64,000 bases of DNA from Streptomyces albidoflavus. GTDB taxonomy: Bacteria > Actinomycetota > Actinomycetes > Streptomycetales > Streptomycetaceae. A program made the translations under genes and the position numbers. The notes beneath the pieces were generated by a model. That model was not told the origin of the DNA and did not search any database. It saw only the letters and a list, made by a program, of their open reading frames with translations. Shown here piece after piece: positions 20,981 to 30,238 of this stretch (positions are counted from its first letter, which is position 1; each line of letters opens with the position of its first letter). The stretch covers positions 1 through 64,000 of the forward strand of contig NZ_JOII01000020.1 of assembly GCF_000719955.1 (NCBI RefSeq), in the 5' to 3' direction.

Positions 20981-21157
20981 ACGGGCCCGGGATGTCCCGA
21001 TCCCGCCACATCCTTGTCACGGTCGCTCCACGCCCCCGCCCGCGCTTCCGGCCGCGCGCCGCCCGCCGCTCCAGGGTGGGGGCACCGAGCGGACCCCTGG
21101 CACCTCGGCGGCGCGAACGGTGCGCCGCGCAGGGGTACGCGGAGGGGAGACGCCCAC

Positions 21158-21349
21158 ATGACCGACCGGGACCTGTGGTCGTACCGGGAGATCGCCGCGC
21201 ACATCCGGGTCCAGCCCGACACCGTGCGCTCCTACCGCAAGAACGGCCAGCTCCCCCCACCGGACCTCACCCGCTCCGGCCGCCCCTACTGGCACGCCGA
21301 CACGATCCGCCACTGGGTGGCGGGGCGGGCCCGCAACAGGGGGAAGTAG
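21158..21349 (+). CDS. Small helix-turn-helix DNA-binding protein
   Basis: A 63-residue protein starting at ATG 21158, 8-17 nt after GGAGGGGAG (21141-21149). Almost the whole chain is one MerR/excisionase-like HTH: SYREIAAHIRVQPDTVRSYRKNGQLPPPD, then SGRPYWHADTIRHWVAGR. Such tiny regulators are common in Streptomyces and are sometimes excisionases or accessory-element regulators. No integrase or attachment site is visible near it, so I treat it as a stand-alone regulator of unknown target. It is convergent with the alcohol dehydrogenase gene across a shared terminator. Confidence 0.75.
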   Translation: MTDRDLWSYREIAAHIRVQPDTVRSYRKNGQLPPPDLTRSGRPYWHADTIRHWVAGRARNRGK

Positions 21350-21368
21350 CCGGAGCCGCACCGGGGGT

Positions 21369-21400
21369 CTTCAGCCGGGCCCGCTCCGGCCCGGCTGAAG
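21369..21400. terminator. Bidirectional terminator between the HTH and alcohol dehydrogenase genes
   Basis: CTTCAGCCGGGCC at 21369-21381 pairs perfectly with GGCCCGGCTGAAG at 21388-21400, a 13-bp stem with a 6-nt loop, located between two convergent stops (21349 and 21407). Confidence 0.8.
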
Positions 21401-21406
21401 GCCCCG

Positions 21407-22489
21407 TCACCCCCAGGGCTCGATCACCGTGATCCCCGGTACCCCGGGGGCCGACAGCGCGGCCAGTGCGTCCGGGGCCTCGGCGAGCGGTCGCACCGCC
21501 GTGACCAGGAGGTCGGGCCGGAGGGTCCCGTCGGCCACCTGGGCGAGCAGCGCGGGATAGGCGTGCGCGGCCATGCCATGGCTGCCGAGGAGTTCCAGTT
21601 CGTGGGCGATGACCCGCTCCATCGGGATCACGGGCCGCCCGGTGGCCGCCGGGAGCAGCCCCACCTGGACATGGCGGCCCCGCCGCCGCAGCCCCTCGAC
21701 GGAGGCGACGCAGGTACCGGGCGACCCGAGCGCGTCGAGGGAGAGGTGGGCGCCGCCGCCGGTGATCTCCCGGACGGCCGCCGCGACCTCGCCCCCGGCC
21801 CCGGCCCGCACGGCCCCGTCGACGGGAACCACGCCCACCCGGGCGTCCAGGCAGACCTCGGCGCCGAACCGCCGGGCCAGTTCCAGGGCGTCGGGCGAGA
21901 CGTCGACGGCGAGGACGCGGGCCCCGGCGGCGGCCGCGATCATCACGGCGGAGAGCCCGACCCCGCCGCAGCCGTGCACGGCGACCCATTCGCCGGGGGC
22001 GGCCCGGCCCTGGACGGTGACGGCCCGGTGGGCGGTGGCGAAGCGGCAGCCGAGGCCGGCGGCGGTGGGGTGGGCGAGTGCGTCGGGGAGGGCGACGAGG
22101 TTGACGTCGGCGTGGTCGAGGGCGACGTACTCGGCGAAGGAGCCGTGGTGGGTGAAGCCGGGCTGGGTCTGGTTCTCGCAGACCTGGTGGTCGCCCTGGG
22201 CGCAGGCCGCGCAGGTGCCGCAGGCGCAGACGAAGGGGACGGTGACGCGGTCCCCGGCCGTGAAGCGGGTGACGCGGGCGCCGGTGGCGGCGACGGTGCC
22301 GGAGAGTTCGTGGCCGGGGACGTGGGGCAGCGCGATGTCCGGGTCGTGGCCCTGCCAGCCGTGCCAGTCGCTGCGGCAGACGCCGGTGGCCTCGACGCGG
22401 ACGACCACCCCTTCGGGTGAGGGCGCGGGGTCGGGCAGTTCCCGCACCTCGGGGCGCTCGCCGAACCGTTCGAAGACCACTGCGCGCAT
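21407..22489 (-). CDS. Zinc-dependent medium-chain alcohol dehydrogenase
   Basis: A 360-residue MDR-family enzyme. GVCRSDWHGWQGHDP carries the catalytic zinc cysteine, PHVPGHELSGTV the zinc His/Glu pair, and the structural-zinc loop has four cysteines (CACGTCAACAQGDHQVC). The Rossmann part has VHGCGGVGLSAVMIA. Substrate unknown; probable NAD(P)-dependent oxidation of a primary or secondary alcohol. ATG 22489 follows a GAAGGG site. The gene diverges from the copper genes, and the CsoR-type box lies about 70 nt upstream of its start, so copper control is possible but unproven. Confidence 0.88.
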   Translation of the reverse strand: MRAVVFERFGERPEVRELPDPAPSPEGVVVRVEATGVCRSDWHGWQGHDPDIALPHVPGHELSGTVAATGARVTRFTAGDRVTVPFVCACGTCAACAQGDHQVCENQTQPGFTHHGSFAEYVALDHADVNLVALPDALAHPTAAGLGCRFATAHRAVTVQGRAAPGEWVAVHGCGGVGLSAVMIAAAAGARVLAVDVSPDALELARRFGAEVCLDARVGVVPVDGAVRAGAGGEVAAAVREITGGGAHLSLDALGSPGTCVASVEGLRRRGRHVQVGLLPAATGRPVIPMERVIAHELELLGSHGMAAHAYPALLAQVADGTLRPDLLVTAVRPLAEAPDALAALSAPGVPGITVIEPWG

Positions 22490-22560
22490 CGGATCACCCT
22501 TCGTCCTGGCGGCCCGGGGGCGGGCCGCGCGGCTCACTGTGCCGCCCGGGAGGTGGATTC

Positions 22561-22580
22561 ATACCCCCTAGGGGTATAGT
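22561..22580 (+). promoter_or_regulatory. CsoR-type copper operator overlapping a -10 element
   Basis: ATACCCC (22561-22567) and GGGGTAT (22571-22577) are perfect inverted arms around CTA, matching the known CsoR operator type of actinomycetes. TATAGT at 22575-22580 overlaps the right arm and is a good -10 box for the copZ-copA direction. Copper-bound CsoR would leave the site and allow transcription. No csoR gene is present in the window. Confidence 0.85.
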
Positions 22581-22684
22581 CTGGCTGTACGGCCCACCTT
22601 CCCGGGCGCACCTCTGATCCCGCCTGCCCGGGAAGCCCCGTCACGCACGCCCGGCCACCGGCGCCGCGCACACCACCACTGCCC

Positions 22685-22780
22685 CATCCTGGACATCACG
22701 ACCACCCGCACCACGAGCACCACCACGACCATCGCGACCGGACCCGCCCGAACGGGACGGCCCTCAGGAGGACACCATGA
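22685..22780 (+). other. His-rich open stretch ending at the copZ start (possible leader peptide or relic)
   Basis: In this frame codons from 22685 read [16 protein letters not shown], ten His in sixteen residues, then a basic tail ending at TGA 22778-22780, which overlaps the copZ ATG. The frame is open back to TAG at 22577-22579 but has no ATG or GTG; only CTG 22679 could start it. It is either a leader peptide with a non-standard start, a remnant of a metal-binding protein, or chance. Confidence 0.3.
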
Positions 22781-23079
22781 CCAGCGACACCCAGGCCCAG
22801 ACGCAGACCTCCGGCTCCTGCTGCTCCGGCTCCGCCGCCTCCTCCGGCGGCTGCGCCGACACCGGCGCCGTCACCACGGTCTACGCGGTCACCGGCATGA
22901 CCTGCGGCCACTGCGAGGGCGCCGTCTCCGAGGAGATCTCCGCGCTGCCCGGCGTCTCCTCCGTGAAGGCCGAGGCCGCCACCGGCAAGGTCACCGTCAC
23001 CTCCGCCGCCCCGCTCGACGAGGAGGCCGTCCGCACCGCCGTCGACGAGGCCGGGTACGAGCTGACCGGCCGCGCCTGA
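22777..23079 (+). CDS. copZ: Copper chaperone (heavy-metal-associated domain)
   Basis: A 100-residue cytoplasmic copper carrier. The C-terminal 66 residues form an HMA domain with the Cu(I)-binding GMTCGHC motif at about residues 40-46, followed by the expected helix and the [11 protein letters not shown] strand. The N-terminal 30 residues are an unusual Ser/Gly/Cys-rich tail with SCCSG and GGC, adding three potential metal-binding cysteines. AGGAGG lies directly before ATG 22777. It is followed after 110 nt by copA, to which it would deliver copper, and both should be controlled by the CsoR box at 22561. Confidence 0.92.
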   Translation: MTSDTQAQTQTSGSCCSGSAASSGGCADTGAVTTVYAVTGMTCGHCEGAVSEEISALPGVSSVKAEAATGKVTVTSAAPLDEEAVRTAVDEAGYELTGRA

Positions 23080-23189
23080 CCCCGGCGCACCCCGCCCCGC
23101 CCGGCACCCCGCCCGGGCGGGGCCGCACCATGGAAGGACCGGGTCCGCCCGCACCTGCCCGTACCCCTCGTAGCGGAGACCGCCAGACC

Positions 23190-25481
23190 ATGACCACCAG
23201 TACGGCCCCCGAACGGCCGGCAGCATCCGCGACCACCGAGGTCGAGCTGAGCGTCGGCGGGATGACCTGCGCCTCGTGCGCGGCCCGGGTGGAGAAGAAG
23301 CTCAACCGGATGCCGGGCGTCACCGCCACCGTCAACTACGCCACCGAGAAGGCGAAGGTCGCCTACGAGCCGGGCGAGGAGCTGGGCGTCGCCGACCTGA
23401 TCGCCACGGTGGTCAGGACCGGCTACACCGCCGAGGAGATCCGCCCTCCGGAGCCCGAGCCGGCCCCGGAGGCTCCAAAAGACGGCGCGGAGGCTTCCGG
23501 CGCGCCCGGCGAGGACGGGACCGAGGCGCTGCGGCAGCGGTTCACCGTCTCCGCGGTGCTCGCGGCGCCGGTGATCCTGCTGTCGATGGTCCCGGCGTTC
23601 CAGTTCGACCACTGGCAGTGGCTCTGCCTGACCCTCACCGCGCCCGTCGTGGTCTGGGGCGGCCTGCCCTTCCACCGGGCCGCCTGGACCAACCTGCGGC
23701 ACGGCGCGACCACGATGGACACCCTCGTCTCGGTCGGCACCCTCGCCGCCTTCGGCTGGTCGCTCTGGGCACTCTTCCTCGGCCACGCCGGGATGCCCGG
23801 GATGCGGCACGGCTTCGACCTGACCGCCTCCCGCGCCGACGCCTCCTCGATGATCTACCTGGAGGTGGCGGCGGGCGTCGTCACCTTCCTGCTGCTCGGC
23901 CGCTGGCTGGAGGCGCGCGCCAAGCGCAGGGCGGGGGCAGCGCTGCGCGCCCTGCTGGAGCTGGGGGCCCGCGAGGCCACCGTGGTGCGGGACGGGCGCG
24001 AGGTACGGGTGCCGGTGGCGCGGCTGGTGGTCGGCGACCGGTTCACGGTCCGGCCCGGCGAGACCATCGCCACCGACGGCCGGGTCCTGGAGGGCCGCTC
24101 GGCGGTCGACACCTCCCTGCTGACCGGCGAGTCGGTACCGGTCGACGTCGCCCCCGGCGACCAGGTCACCGGCGCCACCGTCAACACCGGCGGCCGCCTC
24201 ACCGTGGAGGCCACCCGGATCGGCGCCGACACCCAGCTGGCCCGGATGGCCCGCCTGGTCGAGCAGGCCCAGAACGGCAAGGCGGCCGTCCAGCGGCTGG
24301 CCGACCGGGTCTCGGCGGTCTTCGTCCCGGTCGTGCTGGTCCTGGCCCTGGGCACGCTGGTGGGCTGGCTGCTCGCCACGGACGACGCCACGGCCGCCTT
24401 CACCGCCGCCGTCGCGGTCCTGATCATCGCCTGCCCGTGCGCGCTGGGCCTGGCCACGCCCACCGCCCTGCTGGTCGGCACCGGACGCGGCGCGCAGCTC
24501 GGCATCCTCATCCGGGGCCCCGAGGTGCTGGAGAACACCCGCCGCGTCGACACGGTCGTCCTCGACAAGACCGGCACCCTCACCACCGGCCGCATGGAAC
24601 TGACCGAGGTCCTGCCCGCCGACGGCACCGGCGAGACCGAGCTGCTGCGCCTCGCGGGCGCCCTGGAGCACGCCTCCGAGCATCCGATCGCCCGCGCCGT
24701 GGCGAGCGCCGCCGAGGAGCGCCACGGCCCGCTCCCGCCCGTCTCCGGCTTCGCCAGTACCTCCGGACTGGGTGTCCGCGGCACCGTCGAGGGGCGCCAG
24801 GTGGCCGCCGGCCGCCCCCGGCTCCTCACCGAGGCCGGGATGCCCCTCCCCGAGGAGCTGGAACGGGCTCTGGCGGCCGCCGAGGCCCGCGGGCGGACCG
24901 TGGTCGCCGTCGGCTGGGACGGGGCCGTACGCGGGCTGCTGACGCTCGCCGACGCCCTGCGGGAGACCAGCGCCGAGGCGGTCCGGGAACTGCGCGCGCT
25001 CGGCCTCACGCCCGTCCTGCTCACCGGCGACAACGAGGCCGTGGCCGCCGAGGTGGCCCACGCGGTGGGCATCGACCGGGTGGTGGCCGGGGTGCTGCCC
25101 GAGGGCAAGGTCGCCGAGGTCGAGCGGCTGCGCGCGGAAGGCCGTACGGTGGCGATGGTGGGCGACGGCGTCAACGACGCGGCCGCGCTGGCCACCGCCG
25201 ACCTGGGGCTCGCCATGGGCACCGGGACGGACGCGGCGATCGAGGCCGGGGATCTCACCCTCGTCCGCGGGGACCTGCGGGCGGCGGGCGACGCGATCCG
25301 GCTCTCCCGGCGCACGCTGGCCACCATCAAGGGCAACCTCTGCTGGGCCTTCGGCTACAACGTGGCGGCGCTTCCGCTGGCCGCCGCGGGACTGCTGAAC
25401 CCGATGATCGCGGGGGCCGCGATGGCCTTCTCCTCGGTCTTCGTCGTTACCAACAGTCTTCGCCTCAAGTCCTTCACATAG
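23190..25481 (+). CDS. copA: Cu(I)-translocating P1B-type ATPase
   Basis: A 763-residue copper exporter. One N-terminal HMA domain has GMTCASC at 24-30, followed by an acidic Pro-rich linker (about 85-115) and eight membrane helices. The helix 6 metal site CPC is at 415-417, the phosphorylated Asp459 is in DKTGT, the conserved SEHPI nucleotide-site histidine follows near 500, and GDGVND is at 658-663. The last helices have the YN and MAFSS motifs of Cu(I) transporters. ATG 23190 was chosen because it begins the conserved protein and is preceded by GCGGAG; an upstream in-frame ATG at 23130 has no site. Confidence 0.94.
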   Translation: MTTSTAPERPAASATTEVELSVGGMTCASCAARVEKKLNRMPGVTATVNYATEKAKVAYEPGEELGVADLIATVVRTGYTAEEIRPPEPEPAPEAPKDGAEASGAPGEDGTEALRQRFTVSAVLAAPVILLSMVPAFQFDHWQWLCLTLTAPVVVWGGLPFHRAAWTNLRHGATTMDTLVSVGTLAAFGWSLWALFLGHAGMPGMRHGFDLTASRADASSMIYLEVAAGVVTFLLLGRWLEARAKRRAGAALRALLELGAREATVVRDGREVRVPVARLVVGDRFTVRPGETIATDGRVLEGRSAVDTSLLTGESVPVDVAPGDQVTGATVNTGGRLTVEATRIGADTQLARMARLVEQAQNGKAAVQRLADRVSAVFVPVVLVLALGTLVGWLLATDDATAAFTAAVAVLIIACPCALGLATPTALLVGTGRGAQLGILIRGPEVLENTRRVDTVVLDKTGTLTTGRMELTEVLPADGTGETELLRLAGALEHASEHPIARAVASAAEERHGPLPPVSGFASTSGLGVRGTVEGRQVAAGRPRLLTEAGMPLPEELERALAAAEARGRTVVAVGWDGAVRGLLTLADALRETSAEAVRELRALGLTPVLLTGDNEAVAAEVAHAVGIDRVVAGVLPEGKVAEVERLRAEGRTVAMVGDGVNDAAALATADLGLAMGTGTDAAIEAGDLTLVRGDLRAAGDAIRLSRRTLATIKGNLCWAFGYNVAALPLAAAGLLNPMIAGAAMAFSSVFVVTNSLRLKSFT

Positions 25482-25970
25482 TTGACGCACTACCCTTACT
25501 CTTGGACCCCGAACCCCGGGGCTCTCGCAGCAGTATTCAGGTCGTGCGAGAGACGCAGATCACACTCCCCGCAACGTAACCAAGTGGGGGGCTCGTGAGT
25601 CTAAGAAGGCGATACCGGAAATGTCTTGGGGGACGTTTCCGGAATCGGGAGGACGTCTTGGGGGACGTCCTTCGACCGTGTAGGCCGGGGCACGTGCACC
25701 GGGGAGCTTTGAGCGGCCCTCCCGTACGTACGTGTCCTGGCAGACCGCACAGACGCCCGGCCGGATCCCGTGGGGGGAATCCGCTCGGGACACAGGAAAG
25801 CGCCCCGAGCATCGGCCCGTGGGGGGACTGGTGCCGGGGCGCTTTCTACTTGCCCGAACGCGGCCGTACGGCCCGGAACGGCCGAAAGCCCGCCCCTCCC
25901 CCGCCGCACAGCGGGGAAAGAACGGGCCAAGCGGGGCGCGCCCCTGAGAATCGCGAGGCGACAGCCCCGG
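25482..25970. other. Intergenic region with G-rich repeats and hairpins, no supported gene
   Basis: Between copA and the end of citA. I see no convincing protein. It contains two copies of GTCTTGGGGGACGT (25623-25637 region and 25654-25667), an 8-bp inverted repeat AGGACGTC/GACGTCCT at 25650-25671, a G6 run near 25771, and a terminator-like hairpin at 25796-25846. It could encode a small structured RNA or carry regulatory sites; the sequence alone does not decide. Confidence 0.5.
25796..25846. terminator. Terminator-like hairpin downstream of copA / citA
   Basis: GAAAGCGCCCCG (25796-25807) pairs perfectly with CGGGGCGCTTTC (25835-25846), a 12-bp stem with a 27-nt loop. It lies between the convergent copA and citA genes and could terminate either strand. 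Confidence 0.6.
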
Positions 25971-27260
<1,290 letters not shown>

Positions 27261-27458
27261 GTCTTTCCCTCACCGACGTAGTGCCTCATCTTCGAGGTGC
27301 CCTGACTGTCTCTACCATCCCCCATTTGGCTCAGGAGAGTGCACTCGGGGTCGACCCTTCGGCCCTTTGGCGGCACTCAGTGCCGCCAACCTGTTCATCC
27401 TGCCCCTCTCCCCCCGGTTCCGGAAGGGCTGCGTGACGTATCCCACCGTTTTGATCGA

Positions 27459-29717
27459 TCATTTCTGGCCGACCGGCCGGCCGGGCGTCCCCGAGAGCAG
27501 CCGATGGCCGAGCGCGGTGCACCTCCTGCCTGCGGAGACGGTACGCACCGCCTGGCCGATCGCCTTCCGCGACCCGACCAGGACGACCAGCTTCTTGGCC
27601 CGGGTGACGGCGGTGTAGAGCAGGTTCCGCTGCAGCATCATCCAGGCGCTGGTGGTCACCGGCACCACCACCGCGGGGTACTCGCTGCCCTGCGAGCGGT
27701 GGATGGTCACGGCGTAGGCGTGCGCCAGCTCGTCCAGCTCGTCGAAGTCGTACGGGACCTCCTCGTCCTCGTCGGTGAGCACGGTCAGCCGCTGCTCCTC
27801 GGTGTTGAGGGCGGTGACGACGCCGACGGTTCCGTTGAAGACGCCGTTGAGCCCTTTCTCGTAATTGTTACGGATCTGGGTCACTTTGTCCCCGACGCGG
27901 AAGACCCGGCCGCCGAACCGCTTCTCCGGGAGGTCGGGCCGGGCCGGGGTGATGGCCTGCTGGAGGAGGCCGTTCAGGGCGCCCGCGCCGGCCGGGCCGC
28001 GGTGCATGGGGGCGAGGACCTGGATGTCGCGGCGCGGGTCGAGACCGAAGCGGGCCGGGACGCGGCGGGCGGCGACGTCGACGGTGAGGCGGCCGACCTC
28101 CTCGGTGTCGTCCTCCACGAAGAGGAAGAAGTCGTCGAGGCCCTGGGTGAGCGGCGGGGTGCCCGCGTTGATGCGGTGGGCGTTGGTGACGACCCCGGAG
28201 CGCTGGGCCTGGCGGAAGATCCTGGTCAGCCTGACGGAGGGGATCGGTCCGCCGTCGGCGAGCAGGTCGCGCAGGACCTCGCCGGCGCCGACGCTGGGCA
28301 GCTGGTCGACGTCGCCGACGAAGAGCAGGTGGGCGCCGGGCGCGACCGCCTTGACCAGCTTGTTGGCGAGCAGCACGTCCAGCATGGACGCCTCGTCGAC
28401 CACCACGAGGTCGGCGTCGAGCGGCCGCTCCCGGTCGTACGCGGCATCGCCGCCGGGACGCAGCTCCAGCAGCCGGTGGACCGTGGAGGCTTCGGCTCCG
28501 GTCAGCTCGGCGAGGCGCTTCGCGGCCCGCCCGGTCGGGGCGGCGAGGACCACCTTGGCGCCCTTGGCCCGGGCCAGCTCCACCACCGACCGCACGGTGA
28601 ACGACTTGCCGCAGCCGGGCCCGCCGGTGAGCACGGCCGCCTTCTCGGTGAGGGCGAGCCGGACCGCGTCCCGCTGCTCGGGGGCGAGTTCGGTGCCGGT
28701 GCGGCGGGCCAGCCAGCCCAGCGCCTTCTCCCAGTCGACGTCCCGGAAGGCGGGCATCCGGTCGTCCGGGGCGCGCAGCAGCCGCAACAGCTGGGCGGCG
28801 AGGGAGACTTCGGCCCGGTGGAAGGGGACCAGGTAGACGGCGGTGACGGGCTCGCCGTCGGGGCCGGGCACCTTCTCGCGGACCACGCCCTCCTCGTCGG
28901 CGGCGAGTTCCCCGAGGCAGTCGATGACCAGGCCGGTGTCGACCTGGAGCAGCTTGACGGCGTCCGCGATGAGCCGGTCCTCGGGGAGGTAGACGTGGCC
29001 CTGGTCGCTGGACTGGGAGAGGGCGTACTGGAGTCCGGCCTTGACGCGGTCCGGGCTGTCGTGCGGGATGCCGACGGCCTGGGCGATCCGGTCGGCGGTG
29101 AGGAAGCCGATGCCCCAGACGTCGGCGGCCAGCCGGTAGGGCTGGTTGCGCACGACGGAGATGGAGGCGTCACCGTACTTCTTGTAGATGCGCACGGCGA
29201 TGGAGGTGGTGACGCCGACCCCCTGGAGGAAGACCATCACCTCCTTGATCGCCTTCTGCTCCTCCCAGGCGGCGGCGATCATCTTCGTCCGCTTGGGCCC
29301 GAGCCCCGGCACCTCCACCAGCCGCTTGGCGTCGGTCTCGATGACGTCGAGGGTGTCGACCCCGAAGTGCTCGGTGATCCGGTCGGCGATCCGCGGCCCG
29401 ATGCCCTTGATCAGCCCGGACCCGAGGTAGCGGCGGATGCCCTGCACCGTGGCGGGCAGCACCGTCGTGTAGTTCTCCACCGTGAACTGCTTGCCGTACT
29501 GCGGATGCGACCCCCACCGCCCCTCCATCCGCAACGCCTCCCCCGGCTGCGCCCCGAGCAGCGCCCCGACCACGGTGAGCAGTTCCCCGCCACCCCGCCC
29601 GGTGTCCACCCGGGCCACGGTGTACCCGTTCTCCTCGTTGGCGTAGGTGATCCGCTCCAGGACGGCTTCGAGGACGGCGAGACGGGGCTGGTCCTGCGGG
29701 GGTACGGCTGGGGACAT
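27459..29717 (-). CDS. recD2: RecD2-like ATP-dependent DNA helicase (superfamily 1B)
   Basis: A 752-residue 5'-3' helicase of the RecD2 type. The N-terminal region has OB/HhH features (GIGPRIADRITEHFGV and VPGLGPKR), followed by the helicase core: Walker A TGGPGCGKS near residue 395, motif II VVVDEAS, motif III FVGDVDQLPSVGAGEVLRDL, and C-terminal UvrD-like motifs including YAVTIHRSQGSEYPAVVVP and LYTAVTRAKKLVVLVG. Without RecB/RecC such proteins act in DNA repair rather than in RecBCD. ATG 29717 begins the conserved MSPAVPPQ tail; the longer upstream frame is low complexity. Confidence 0.92.
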   Translation of the reverse strand: MSPAVPPQDQPRLAVLEAVLERITYANEENGYTVARVDTGRGGGELLTVVGALLGAQPGEALRMEGRWGSHPQYGKQFTVENYTTVLPATVQGIRRYLGSGLIKGIGPRIADRITEHFGVDTLDVIETDAKRLVEVPGLGPKRTKMIAAAWEEQKAIKEVMVFLQGVGVTTSIAVRIYKKYGDASISVVRNQPYRLAADVWGIGFLTADRIAQAVGIPHDSPDRVKAGLQYALSQSSDQGHVYLPEDRLIADAVKLLQVDTGLVIDCLGELAADEEGVVREKVPGPDGEPVTAVYLVPFHRAEVSLAAQLLRLLRAPDDRMPAFRDVDWEKALGWLARRTGTELAPEQRDAVRLALTEKAAVLTGGPGCGKSFTVRSVVELARAKGAKVVLAAPTGRAAKRLAELTGAEASTVHRLLELRPGGDAAYDRERPLDADLVVVDEASMLDVLLANKLVKAVAPGAHLLFVGDVDQLPSVGAGEVLRDLLADGGPIPSVRLTRIFRQAQRSGVVTNAHRINAGTPPLTQGLDDFFLFVEDDTEEVGRLTVDVAARRVPARFGLDPRRDIQVLAPMHRGPAGAGALNGLLQQAITPARPDLPEKRFGGRVFRVGDKVTQIRNNYEKGLNGVFNGTVGVVTALNTEEQRLTVLTDEDEEVPYDFDELDELAHAYAVTIHRSQGSEYPAVVVPVTTSAWMMLQRNLLYTAVTRAKKLVVLVGSRKAIGQAVRTVSAGRRCTALGHRLLSGTPGRPVGQK

Positions 29718-30007
29718 GGGACGACAGTACGAGGTGGGGGCGGGGTGGTGGGGCCCGGGGAAAACCCGGTGTGCCCGGTCGCGAAGTTCCGCAGGGTCCG
29801 GCTGCGCCGCCGGACGAGGCCGGGCGGCCGTGGCGAAGGGGCGGGAGCAAGCCCGCGCCTCCACTTTCCCGCCGAAAATTGATCACGACTTCCGTACAAC
29901 CCCGCCCGGGGGTCGCCTGTCTTACGTGGCATCAGGACTTCTGGGGGGATTCCCGGGGGGGATTCAGGGAGTTCTGATCTGGAGGGGGGACCTCCGGGGG
30001 GAGACAC

Positions 30008-30037
30008 GAGGGGCCCGGTCCGCGGACCGGGCCCCTC
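30008..30037. terminator. Perfect 30-bp palindrome, terminator-like
   Basis: The half GAGGGGCCCGGTCCG (30008-30022) is followed with no spacer by its exact complement (30023-30037). As RNA it would fold into a very stable hairpin. No T-run follows. No gene on the plus strand ends just upstream, so it may terminate an unannotated transcript from the G-rich stretch or block read-through. Confidence 0.55.
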
Positions 30038-30117
30038 GAATGGTGTGCGGGGACGGCCCAGGCGCGGCAAAGGCGGACAAGCGGCGCGGGGCGCGGGTGC
30101 AACACGCGCCCCACCTC

Positions 30118-30146
30118 TTGACTGGCAGAAATCTTCGGGCTATCCG
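30118..30146 (+). promoter_or_regulatory. Sigma-70-like promoter for the GH3 gene
   Basis: TTGACT at 30118-30123 and TATCCG at 30141-30146 are separated by exactly 17 nt, in an A/T-richer stretch about 95 nt before the GH3 start. CTGGCAG occurs twice around it (30122-30128 and about 30154-30160), possibly a regulator half-site. Confidence 0.6.
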
Positions 30147-30238
30147 TGATTCCTGGCAGTTTCCTTCAGGGGCTGCCCGTCGAGGCGGCACGGGCAGCGC
30201 GCACCCGCCCGGCGCCCCTCCCACCGGAAGGAGCGCAC

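Larger units (their letters stand above)
29718..30238. other. Intergenic region with G-runs, a 30-bp palindrome and a promoter
   Basis: Between recD2 and the GH3 gene, reading divergently. No supported gene. It contains five G-runs (29943-29948, 29955-29961, 29967-29969, 29984-29989, 29996-30001) that could form a quadruplex, then a perfect 30-bp palindrome (30008-30037), then a sigma-70-like promoter for the GH3 gene (30118-30146). Confidence 0.5.

Noticed and set aside
21158..21349. Small HTH protein as an excisionase of an integrated element
   Set aside because: No integrase, attachment repeat or plasmid gene is nearby.
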